From Pontederia crassipes (taxonomy: Eukaryota; Streptophyta; Magnoliopsida; Commelinales; Pontederiaceae): 64,000 bases of DNA. A program made the translations under genes and the position numbers. Location of the stretch: the NCBI GenBank assembly GCA_030549335.1, contig CM060190.1, positions 68,958,118-69,022,117 on the forward strand, in the 5' to 3' direction. The notes beneath the pieces were generated by a model. That model saw only the letters and a list, made by a program, of their open reading frames with translations. It did no database searches and was not told where the DNA came from. Positions 24,727 through 35,239 of this stretch are shown here, piece after piece. Within the stretch, counting starts at the first letter, position 1, and the number at the start of each line of letters is the position of its first letter.

Positions 24727-25010
24727 GAATCAAACATGATGAGGACGCACCGGGGTCGCATTGCTGGAAGAACTTGTCGACATCTGCAAGACGAAAGAAA
24801 ACGAAGAAAGTGAATTCAACCTTTGGCTGGAATTAACCAACAAAGAGCGCCCCAAGAAACTTTAGCCCGACCCAAGCAACAGATGACCACAAAATCCAAT
24901 CTTTCCAGTACCAGTGGTGAGGGCCTGACCATGCCCGCTCTCCGGCTCCTGACTTCCCTGAAGACCTCCTCTGGCATCCTGGGACTGTAATTGCCGGCTC
25001 CCGCCTCCAT
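24727..25010 (-). pseudogene. Alfin-like first exon and broken exon 2 (copy 2)
   Basis: The exon starts at 25010 with [20 protein letters not shown] and RSRRAGMV, then loses one base relative to copy 1 (99 against 100 bases to the donor at 24912), so the frame shifts to RPSPL. Exon 2 starts at 24783 after the same TTTCGTCTTGCAG and still reads DKFFQQCDPGASSSCLIHKV. This copy keeps the proline that follows QQCD in the family, so it is closer to the ancestral sequence at that point. It cannot encode an Alfin protein. It points towards, and lies about 170 bases upstream of, the TAF1C-like start codon on the same strand. Confidence 0.8.
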
Positions 25011-25240
25011 CCGAGCTCTCCAATGACGCCTCCGCGCTGGAAATTCGCCGCCGACGCCCCTGGGAGCGTGAAAAGTAGCGTTTCAGGGTAGCGGGAAGTG
25101 GAAAAAGAGAAAGGATTGCGAGGATTTGAGGGGTTCGATATTGCGGCTGCCGCCGCAGTTTCAAAGCATCCGAAATAATAAATGAAGGCGTAAAAAAATT
25201 GGTGGCATTCGAATCGATGTCCAACAAAAAAAAAGGGATG
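24727..25240 (-). repeat. Duplicated Alfin promoter and exon 1 segment, copy 2
   Basis: Partner of 17107-17685. The shared sequence stops to the right after GGGATGACGCGA near 25240. Because its original promoter side is included, this segment may supply promoter sequence to the TAF1C-like gene. Confidence 0.8.
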
Positions 25241-25818
25241 ACGCGATCTGTGCCCTAAACCTTCCTCCTTTCTGCCGATCTGTGCCCTTTGCGCCGATGG
25301 CCTTCAGGTCGTTGTCGCCGCCTTCGCAGATCCCTGCCGGACCGCCTTCGTGGGTCGCCACCGCCTTCAAAGATTGCCGCCGAGTCCCCCTTCGCAGGTC
25401 ACCCCGCGCACCACCGAGCTCGCGAGCCGCCGTCAGCAACACCCCGCGCCACTGCTCATGATCGAAAAGTTCACGTATACAATTCATGTGGACAATGGAG
25501 ATTGTTCTCCATATGATCATTTGCAATCTGCAATGTGAAATATATCCGAAAGTTTTTTTCTTGTATGAACAAAATGGAGGTCACTGGCTTTTACCGTTCG
25601 CGTGTTATCCCTTTGTTCGAGTAGCGGCCAGGCGAGCGTTGGAAGCGACAGGAAGGAATACGAGAGCGTCGGAGGGGTGAGCGGTCCGGCGGGCGGGCAT
25701 ACGAGAGACGACGAACGAGGGAAACTATTTTTTTAGCGAGCAAAAAATCGACTCTAATTCGACCTTGATTTTGTTGCATTGCTCCCCAACTCGGATAAAT
25801 AGAATCAAAGTAATACTA
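25241..25818. other. GC-rich then AT-rich spacer
   Basis: 25250-25460 is rich in CCG/GCC words and open in several frames, with no family resemblance. 25600-25700 is GC-rich with repeated GGCGGG words. It may be transposon-borne filler or an unknown leader. No supported gene. Confidence 0.35.
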
Positions 25819-25829
25819 TTTTGAACATG
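25819..25829. repeat. Target site duplication, left (MULE)
   Basis: TTTTGAACATG, repeated with one change (TTTTGAATATG) at 31473-31483 at the other end of the Mutator-like element. Confidence 0.8.
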
Positions 25830-26282
25830 TGATAAGTAGCACGTGGGGTTCTCTTTTACCCATCACTGTAAATCTCTTAATATGTTATGTCCTTATGATG
25901 CGCGTGATTTTATTTGAAAAAAAATATAAACTCATCGGTTAAAAAATCATCCCGTTCAACAGCATATGAGTTAGAGCATCGAAAACTCCTCCTTTTCCCT
26001 TTCATTTTTTTTTCCTCTGGCTCTTTTCGACGATCTCGCCACATCGTTGGAACGTCATTTTCCTTGCTACCTATCTGCAACATTGGATTTTGCTCACTTC
26101 AATATTTGATATTTTTTTCTCCTATTTTGTTTTTTTTCTCTTTGACCTCATTTCCTTTTTTTTCTCTCCCCATCCACCTTTGTGCTTTGATGTTGTTTTG
26201 CCTTGCTGCGTATTGTTGTCTGCATTAGACATTTGTCTTTTCTTGCTATTACTTAGATTACAGCATGGACTTTGTTGTTTCC
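25830..26282 (+). repeat. MULE terminal inverted repeat, left
   Basis: Pairs with 30995-31472. The inner limit is near GCATGGACTTTGTTGTTTCC. The arm is pyrimidine-rich (long CT and T runs) on the plus strand. Confidence 0.85.
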
Positions 26283-26902
26283 TTACCCGCAATGCACAAT
26301 TGCTACCTGCTGTTATTTTCCCATCGACTACAATTGCACATGCATAGCTTAGTGGGCCTTTCGTCATCATTTTTCTTCTGATTTTTCTTTAGATATCTTA
26401 ATTTTAATCCATGTATAGCTTGGGGATCGAATGAATGAGCAGTCTATGATATACATTTTTTCATCATTTTCATTTTTTTTTCTAGTTTTCTGAATCCTTC
26501 TTTGAAATTGTGTACAGACATGGAAGCATTTAATCCCTTTTCATATCGTGATGCATTGTATTATGCTGAGGTTAGTTTATCCATAATGATTTATTATGTC
26601 AAAATTTTTTGTTAATTTATGCATATACATGCCATTCTTATTATATATTTTAATTTGAACAGGGTGGTAATATGTTTCCTAATAGAATGATCGATATTGA
26701 TGCAAATAATATACAATTACAAAATGAAGATATATTTGAATTTTGTGATGCACAACAAAGGTAAAAAGATGTAACATTTCAAAGATACTGAAATTAAATT
26801 TTCAATTATTCTAATGTTACACAATTTATGACAGTGATCCTAACGAAGATGTTGGTGCTAATGAGAAGATGCTACCCACGGTTGAAGTAGAAAAACATGA
26901 TG

Positions 26903-28977
26903 GCATGAAGTCATTCTTGGGTATGGTCTTTGAATCTGAAACTCATGCATATGAATACTATAATGAGTATGCTAAATTGGTTGGTTTCTCAGTTTAAAAA
27001 TCATTTACTTCAAAGTGTAAAAAAAACAAAAAAGATTGTATGTTCGAAACAAGGACACAAAGATATTGATGATGAAAACATGGGGAAGAAAATCAAAAAA
27101 AGAAGAGATGTAAGATCGGATTGTGAAGCACTTTTACAAGTGGCAATACGAAATGATGAGAAATGAGAGGTCCGAAAATTTGTAGAAGAGCATACACATT
27201 TTCTTGCTACGCCTACAAAGGTCATAATGTTACGGTCACACTATCATTTGGACAAAACCTCTAAAAATGTAATGAGTAAATTTCATGATGTTAGTATGGG
27301 TCCATCTATGATCGTTAGGGTTCTTAATTATTCAGGTGAGCCATCTATTACGCCTTAAGATTGTATGAACTACTTGAGGACAACACGTAAAAATAATATG
27401 AGTGAAGAATGCATGGGGGTGATTAGATGTTTCCAAAATAAAATGGTAGATGATGAAGGATTTGTTTTTAGATGGGAAGTGGACAAGAACAACATTCAAC
27501 GAGTGTCTTTTGGGCTGATTCAAGAGCTAGAGATAGTTATTCCACTTTTGGAGATGTTGTAAGTTTTGATACCACATATAGAACAAACAAATTATATATG
27601 CCATTTGCACCATTTACAAGCGTTAATCGTCATAAACAATCTATATTATATGATTGTGCTCTATTAGCTGACGAAACTGAGGATACAATCATTTGGTTAT
27701 TTCAAACATGGTTAGAATGTATGTATGGAAAACATTTTACGTGTATAATAACTTATCAAGATATTGCTATGGGCAATGTTATTCAAAAAAAAATTCCACA
27801 TACACGTCATATGTATTGCATTTGGCATATCCAGAAAAATGCTATTAACAATCTTCATGATCTATACGCACATGAAAATTTCAAAGCAAATTATGAGAAA
27901 TGGATTCATGGATCATCAAGTATCGAAGAATTTGATGAAACTTGGATTTCCCTAAAGCAAAAGTATGAAGTTAAAAAAAATCATTGGTTGTCTACTATGT
28001 ACGAAAAGCGTGCACATTGGGCATCAGTTTATTTAAAAGATGTATTTGCTGCGAGCATGCACACAACTCAAAGATCAGAGAGTATCAATTCTTTCTTTGA
28101 TGGTTATGTTAATTCTAATACATCTCTAATAGATTTTGTACAACAATACGACAAAGCAATTTGTGCATGTCGTGAAGCTGAGGAGCGAGCAGATTTTAAA
28201 TGCATGAACTCATTTGCTGCTGTTATAACAAGAAATCCATTGGAGGTACATGCTGGCTCAGTTTATGCTGAAATTTTTTTCCATTTTCCAAACACAGTTT
28301 CTTCATATGTTTGATTTTCATTCCATGAGAATTGAATATGAATCTCAAAGGTCAGTGTATTCTATTCATTTAAGAGAGGTCGCAAACAAAAGGAGAAATA
28401 TTGTTGTGTATGATCATCATGATGATATCTCCATTGAATGTTCGTGTAAAAGGTTTGAACGGGATGGAATTTTTTGTTCTCACGTTATATATGTTCTAAA
28501 TATGGAGAATGTTTTGAGATTGCCAGAAAAATATATTCTTCATCATTGGACACTAGATGCTCGATATTCCAACGCACACAAAGTAAGTGAAAATGCATAT
28601 ATTACTAGTGATGGACAACGCATTATAACTCCTATTTAGAAATTGAACTACAAATATAATATGAGAATGACTACTGAAATGGGTTTGCGCTCGCTGACCA
28701 TTTTGATGTTGCAGCGGTACTTGCATATGAGTTTGTCCACAAATTATCAATGATTAATGATTCTATTAGTTCATTTGATGTCTCAACAGCTAGAGACATG
28801 AGTTCACAAGTAGACATTGCTATACACGATCCTCCTCGTGTAAAATCAAAAGGTAGACCGAGAAAATTGAAAAGAATCAAATATGGTATTGAAACTTCAA
28901 TGTCTCAAACAAAAAAGAAGAAGGGAATGTCAAACCCAAGGAAGAATGCTCCCAATAGGCATTATATGATCACTTAA
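26903..28977 (+). pseudogene. MULE transposase of the FAR1/FHY3 type, degenerate
   Basis: Domains in order: a FAR1 DNA-binding region (FESETHAYEYYNEYAKLVGF), the MULE transposase core (SFDTTYRTN, PFAPFTSVNRHKQSILYDCA, WLFQTWLECM, RHMYCIWHIQKNA, TTQRSESINSFFDGY) and a SWIM zinc finger (CSCKRFERDGIFCSH), then a basic tail (SKGRPRKLKRIKYG). Breaks: TAA after GFSV near 26995, TGA where Trp is expected near 27167, TAA near 27357, a frameshift near 27480-27500 and another near 28270-28312, and a stop near 28639. The catalytic triad is incomplete: Asp at 27568-27570 and Glu at 28078-28080 remain, but the second Asp is Tyr (27754-27756). Relatives FHY3 and FAR1 are domesticated light-signalling factors; this copy lies inside its own element and is dead. 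Confidence 0.88.
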
Positions 28978-28979
28978 TT

Positions 28980-30990
28980 TGATTATGGCCCCTATTTCTT
29001 TTTCTACATTTACTGGTTAGCGTGATGCATCAACAAGAGGAAAAATCCATGTTGAGAGGATAGAATTTATTGCTCAAAAGTTCATTTTATTAGTGTTTCT
29101 TTTGAAATTATTTTGTATCAGGAGACTTGCGGTTGTTGTTGCATATATTGCTCAAAAGTCCATCAAGATTGTATGCATTTGCTAACTTATGGAATGCTTA
29201 TTTGACAGTATTGAAGACTCGGGCTGTAGTTGGAATGGAGTTGTAACCAATTTCCTTATCTTTATAGTGATAGCATATGACTCAATATTGCGTTCCATCT
29301 TGCAATGGGGTGAAGTTCATGTGATCAATCCAAGCTTTTGTTTTGAATTAGTTTTTTTCTTCTTCTCAGTGCATCTCTTTGGCTCAGAGGTGAAGGAGGA
29401 CAACATTTTACACTCTTCTCAGCTTACTGTTAATATAAATTATTTCTATCCTTCCTAATTTCTCAGCATGGCATATTGCCATATTTGCATGTTGTATGTT
29501 TGGACAACATTTGCATTAGGCTCGGTGGAAAGAACCTCACATAACACAACACCAAAAGGATATATATAACAAAATAAAAGAACCTCACATAACACATTTC
29601 ACCATCATGGCCAAGATAGAGAAACATTTTAAGAAGCTTAACAATCGTCTACAAGTTGTGTACAAAATAGAGGTTGGAGTCTCTAACGCTTAATTATCGT
29701 CTCAAAATCTTAACTATCGAAGCCATGCTTAAATAATATTACAAAAAACATAGCATAATAGCAATCCAACAATGAAGCATATAATTTTTTTAAGTCGTTG
29801 ATTTGCTTCTTGAGTTTGCATAACCTTGTTGAGTAATCCTACAAAAACCATCCTATGTTTGTCTCCACGCCTATAAATTTCGGGTGCGCCATCTTCATTA
29901 AGCAATGCTATTAGAATAGCCTTGTGTCAATCTTCTACGATTGGATCCAACCATCGAAAAAATCCACAATCTCGAGATGAATATTTATCCTACAATTAAA
30001 TCATATGTTTAAATTTCAATCAGTTAATAATCATTAATGACAAAATCATAAACTATAAGATTTGTGTACCCGAAAATGAGGGCATCTCCAAAATCGTCTT
30101 CCTGGATTATTGTTTGTCCATGACGTAATTAATTCTGCATTTTCTCTGCAAACACAAAATGGAGTTTCCGCGCGATATGAAGGGTGTGAATACCAAGAGG
30201 AAGAATATGCCATCTTCTGTTGAATAATAACATGCTTAATTCTAAATCAATATAAGAAAATTAAAAATAAATACCATGACCACTTCTGTACATAATAACA
30301 TGCTTAATTAATGAATAATAAAACACTAATATGAACAATTTAAAATAAACAATGTAACTAAAACAACTCATAGGTCAAATTATAAATCTATGACCATGAT
30401 AACTTCTAGGAAAGCAGCTACAACAAATTGAGTAAAAGTTTACTACACTAGCTACAAATTGAGTAAAAGTTTGCTACAACAAATCGCCCACAACAAATTG
30501 AGTAATCATGGAGTTTTGATTGCAGGCAAGAAATTAACAAAGATTTCTGATTGAACGATATCACCTTGCCCAAGGATTTCTTGCTACATATCTTTGGCCA
30601 CTTTAGATTTGTTCACATAAAAAATAAGTTCTTATTGAACGACATCATCTTGAGCAAACTGTTGCAGCAAGATTGTTGCGAGGCAGCAACAATGTGGAAT
30701 GATCATTGCAGCAAGACTATTGAAGCAAAGCAATAATGTGGAATTCAGGTCAAGAGGCAGCAAGGCAGAGACGAGGTAGAGAGACCCAACGACAAAGCAG
30801 CAAGGTCAAAGGGGAGCTTGAATAAGACTCAGAGTGTTGAAGTAAAGCAGCATCAATGTCAAATGCAGGCGAAGCAACAACACTCACCGACAGCAAATCA
30901 GTAAGGTCGAAGGGAAATGCCGAAGGAGAATAAAAGGAAAAGAGGGCAAGAGGAAAAAAATGGACTAGAGAGAAAGTTGGCCAAAATGCC
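28980..30990. other. MULE interior downstream of the transposase
   Basis: AT-rich. No second conserved frame is recognisable. Short repeated phrases such as AACAAATTGAGTAA (near 30422, 30452 and 30491) and GAACGA(T/C)ATCA (30552, 30635) occur near the right end. Confidence 0.45.
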
Positions 30991-30994
30991 GAAA

Positions 30995-31472
30995 GAAACA
31001 ACAAAATCCATGCTGTTCGAAATAATAGCAGGCAGCAAGGAGAAACAAATGTCCAATTTAGACAACAATACGCAGCAAGGCAAAACAACATCAAAGCACA
31101 ATGGTGGATGGGGAGAGAAAAAAAGGAAATGAGGACAAAGGGAAAAAAACAAAATAGGGGAAAAGAATACCAAATGTTGAAGTGAGCAAAGTCCAATGTT
31201 GCAGGCAGGTAACAAGGAAGACAACGTTCCAGCGATGTGGCGATGTCGTCGGGAAGCGCCGGAGGAGAAAAAAATGAAAGGGGAAAAAGAGTTCTCGATG
31301 CCCTAACCCAGTGCTGTTGAACGGATGAATCCGCATCATTTTTTTTTTAACCGGCGAGTTTACATTTTTTTCAGATAAAATCGCGTGCACCGTAAGGACA
31401 CCGTAGACAAAGAGATCTACGGTGACCCCACATCTGTGGGGTAAAAGAGATCCCCACATGCTACTTATCCCC
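30995..31472 (-). repeat. MULE terminal inverted repeat, right
   Basis: Complement of 25830-26282 with substitutions. It contains a palindromic cluster (31398-31442: CACCGTAAGGACACCGTAGA and ACCCCACATCTGTGGGGT) that is partly missing from the left arm. Confidence 0.85.
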
Positions 31473-31483
31473 TTTTGAATATG
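31473..31483. repeat. Target site duplication, right (MULE)
   Basis: TTTTGAATATG, against TTTTGAACATG on the left. Confidence 0.8.
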
Positions 31484-32425
31484 ACAATCCAATCTGGACA
31501 AGCGAAGAATTGAACTTTTCTACTATTTTTTTCATTCCAATATGAAGAATTGAACTTTTGTTTTCCATATATCTTAAGTGTTGACATCAAAGCAGACTTC
31601 ATTACAACAACATATGATAATAATTATTCTAAATGAACCAAAAAATTACAAATGAATTAAACATGAATTAATAATTAATTACAACTGCATTAAGAAATAA
31701 CGAGTGGATGGTCGTGCGAGGGTCGGCGGCATCCGAGTGTGTGAGGGGTCGGTGACTGCGCGGCAGAGTGGTGCGGGGTCGACGGTCGTGCGAGGTCGGC
31801 GAAGTGCGGTAGGGGTCCCCGCGCGACGGTGGTGCAAGGTCGGGGGGGTAGGCGAGCGGCGATGGTTTGGGGTCGGCGGGGTCGCGGCGGAGCTCGATGG
31901 GGTTGCGGAGGTCGGCGGGGGTCTTGCGGAGGTCATCGCGGAGGTCGGCGAGGGTTGGCTCTGGCCCCCTCACGCGCAGATCTAGTCAACGATGGAGTTC
32001 GATGGGGTCGTGAAGCTGGCGGAGGTCGTCGGGGTCATGGCGGGGGTGCTCGAGGTACGCAGATTTGACTTGCATAATGTGATGGCGAGGAGGTCGAGCA
32101 TCGACGAGGAGGTTGGATTAGTATTGCGAGGTGGCAGCAGCGGCGGCGTTCGGAGAGATGAGGCGAATCACTGGGCGAGGAGATAGAAGGTTGAGAGGAA
32201 AAGTGGTGAATTTTGTGTGCATGCTTAGGGTTGAGGAAAAAATGGAAAAAAATGTGGATATTTGAGCGTAGATTGTGAATCGGATGGTTGAGATACGTGC
32301 GCGGATCTCAATCCTTATTCATGATCTAAAGGTGGATATAATGGGAGCCCCCATTAAATCTAATAAAGATTGTCCCGAGATCGTTCTTTTTTGCGGACAC
32401 ATTTGGTATTTCTGAAATTTGAATT
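31484..32425. other. Spacer with a GC-rich GGTCGGCGG block
   Basis: 31700-32190 is a GC-rich stretch of repeated GGTCG/GTCGGCG words, open in several frames on both strands because stops are rare; the frames look low-complexity (RDDLRKTPADLRN). It lies in AT-rich surroundings and resembles the GC-rich filler at 48560-49100. It could be transposon-captured or decayed genic DNA. No domain recognised. Confidence 0.4.
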
Positions 32426-32430
32426 GCTAT

Positions 32431-34415
32431 TGTAACGACCCGGACCTTCGAGCCAGTGGAAGCATTTTTTTTCTATTTTCCTCGAGTGACCGATCGCTAC
32501 TTCTATCTCTTGTCATAAATAGACTCATATAGAATAAATCTTTTCTTTATATTATCCACATAAAGAAAAACTAATATTCATATATCAAATACTAACACCT
32601 TTAAATATTATTACAAAGTAATGTACTCAAAATATAGCATATTATTACAAATTAATTATGATATGAAACAAAATATAGCATAACTTTTGTACAAGTATTC
32701 ACTTTAGCTTTTCTTATGAATCCACAATGATGCATAAAAATTCATATTACATGTATTATGGCAAAAAGCGTACAAACAATCAATGCAATAAAAGCACATG
32801 AATCCATCCTACATACCTCTTCTTTAACTTGCTCCCTTTACTTTCTCACACAAACCAATAGATCATCATCCCTTTACATATCTAAGTCATCCTTCCTATA
32901 ACAATAATATATGTTCATAATATTATTAAGACATAGTATCTACATAAGCACCCATGACATGGTACTAGACGAATCATATATAATCCTTAAATTGAATAAT
33001 ATTAATACTTTAACAATATGCAATTCCTATAACTTAACACTATTAAGTACAAACATCTTTTCTTTTTGGCAGATTGCATACCTTATGACATAAAATTCAT
33101 ATATATTAATGTAAATAATAAGATTGAATCATTATAATTTTATTTAACTCCATATTACATAATCTTTAATCTATAGAAATTTTGGTTTTATTACATTATA
33201 GTTGGTTCTCAAGAAAATCAACATTCAATTTCATTTCCATGTTGTTTCTATCTAAACATAAGCTGAGTGACCTTATGTTTATGATTTATATAATATAGAA
33301 AACATCGATCATTCTGGTATTTATAATTTTATCTAAACTTTTACTTCATAGGGTGCAACTCATAACTTTTTTAGCTTTTATATCTCTCTAGACCGAGCAT
33401 AATAAATTTAACAATTTCTAGCCTAGTATGTCCTAAGTTCCATTATGATAGATTGAGTAAGGTTCGATTATCTATTTATAACTTTTACCAGACATATTCT
33501 TTTCGAGTGATTCCAACTGTAAATGAAACTTAACACATAAATATCATTCATCATAAATTATCAATTAATACCATGACATATTAAAATTACTACATAATTT
33601 CCAAAATAGGATAATAGTTTTGGCAGACAGACTAATAGTATGTTAAAGACAAGAACATAACTCTTTATACCGACATTGATTCCAAAGCTCAATAAAAGTA
33701 GATTCATAAGGCAGAAAAAAACTAAATTTCTTAATTTTTAAAGAAGAATTGATTCGAAGGAACACTTAAAGAAGAAAGCTATCAGTCTAGGGTTAGATTT
33801 ATCACCTTCACTAGTTTCCCTTGTCAAATTATTTTAGGACTCTGGAGAAGGATTCATTCTCTGTAAATTTTTGTGTGTTTCTAAAGAGAAAGATTAAACT
33901 TCATGAATTTTTACATATTTTTGTCACCAGAAGAAGTCGGTTGAAAAAATGACCCAAGCATGAGGTGGCAAGCTGCTTGCTTTGGTGACAACTTGCATGT
34001 CATGAGTTAGAATTCTTGTCCAATCCAAATTTGAAATTTAAAATCACCAATTTCATCTCTAATTAAGATGGATTAATTATTATTAAATATAAATTAGTAT
34101 AATTTAATCCATGTAATTTATTCACATAAGTTATATATTAATTATTATTGCACATGTATTTTCTATATGCCACTTTGCGACATTTGATTGGTCCATTAAA
34201 CTTAAATCAAATGTTAACAAATAACATGCATAATTAACTATAAGAGAAAATAATTTATCATAATATTATTAATCATATTTTAGTGCTTTAATTAAATTTT
34301 ATAAATTCTTATTATATCAATACATGATATTACAATCTATCCTACAACACATATATTCAATTGATTATAGTCATTTAATATAGAATCCAATTTGAATTAA
34401 ATCATGGATATTACA
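32431..34415. mobile_element. Solo LTR, 1985 bp, with perfect 5-bp target duplication
   Basis: Begins TGTAACGACCCGGACCTTCG and ends CATGGATATTACA (TG...CA). It is flanked by GCTAT at 32426-32430 and GCTAT at 34416-34420. No internal domain or second LTR is nearby, so this is what remains after recombination between the two LTRs of a full element, probably Ty3/gypsy type from its ends (TGTAACG), which is inference. Confidence 0.85.
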
Positions 34416-34420
34416 GCTAT

Positions 34421-34881
34421 GAACTGACTCCAAGACAAAGTTTCAGTGCTAAGATCGATTGTTCCATAGTACACATCTTTTACTCCCCTCCCTGGATCAT
34501 GGGATTGTATCACTTACATAAAAAGTGCATGTATCCAGAGAGTTCATACAAAATATATGACCAGCTCAATCAAGTTTAGTGGAGTATCAGTATTGAGCGG
34601 CCGAGCTCCATTCATAATGTATATCTTATGTGTCTAACAAGGGAAGGAAAAAAGTTCCCATAATAGGAAGAAATTAATTTTTTTGAAGGAGAGATCATTA
34701 AATCAATATTAAATAATATTAATAAGGAATTAATTCTCAACCATTTCTTTTCTCCGCAATGTTTTTTCCTCAATTCTTCCACAGGTCAGGATTGGGAGAC
34801 ACGAAGAGACGATGAAGGAGATGGATTGGAGAGGAGCCGTCACAAGGCCTCCTCACACTTGGTCTGCCATCTTTCTCCTCA
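34421..34881. other. Host flank between two LTR elements
   Basis: AT-rich, then a short GC-richer part (34780-34880, GGATTGGGAGACACGAAGAG) into which the chromovirus inserted; its other half continues at 39932. No gene recognised. Confidence 0.4.
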
Positions 34882-34886
34882 TCGTG
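34882..34886. repeat. Target site duplication, left (chromovirus)
   Basis: TCGTG, against TTGTG at 39927-39931; one mismatch. Confidence 0.6.
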
Positions 34887-35225
34887 TGTTAGGTTCTCAG
34901 TTCAACTAGGAGCTTAATTAGATCATTTCTAAGGAATCAAGCCTCCAATAGACTATTTTGAGGGGGTTAAGCCTCCAAGATACCTGCTCTAAGTAATTAT
35001 CAAAAGAAAAATATATTTTCATATATGATTAAAAAGAGTTCCAAGGGGCTAAATCCAAGCAAGTCCTAGTAGAACTAGAAATAAAAAAAATGGAGTGCTA
35101 ATCAAATTAGGAAGTAAATAACTAGGGTGCTAATCAAACTAGGCTATCAAACTAGAAAGTAAATAACTAATTCTAATTAAAGAAAATAATCTAGTCCTAC
35201 TTTACTAGGTAATAGGATCCTATCA
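34887..35225 (-). repeat. Chromovirus 3' LTR
   Basis: Plus-strand ends TGTTAGGTTCTCAGTTCAAC ... AGGATCCTATCA; partner of 39587-39926. A 30-base CCCTATTTATAGGG-type part of the partner is missing here. Confidence 0.88.
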
Positions 35226-35239
35226 TTCTCGTATCCTTT

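Larger units (their letters stand above)
25830..31472 (+). mobile_element. Mutator-like element (MULE), FAR1-type, 5.6 kb
   Basis: Both ends carry long inverted repeats (25830-26282 and 30995-31472): (G)GATAAGTAGCA(C/T)GTGGGG, TTCTCTTTTACCC, then GATTTTAT, CGGTTAAAAAA, ATCGCCACATCG-like words, GCTCACTTCAA and GTGCTTTGATGTTGTTTTGC in matching order. An 11-bp target duplication with one mismatch flanks it, as expected for Mutator elements (9-11 bp). The interior holds a decayed FAR1/FHY3-type transposase at 26903-28977. Arms differ by scattered substitutions and a 13-base indel, so the insertion is not recent. It is a complete but inactive copy. Confidence 0.88.

Noticed and set aside
24174..24728. 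Long open frames on the plus strand opposite the TAF1C-like start
   Set aside because: The GC-rich 5' end of the minus-strand gene lacks stops on the other strand. The plus-strand products are low-complexity Gly/Arg/Glu and match nothing.
26903..28977. A domesticated FAR1/FHY3 host gene
   Set aside because: It lies inside matching terminal inverted repeats with a target duplication and has several stops, frameshifts and a lost catalytic residue, so it is a transposon relic.
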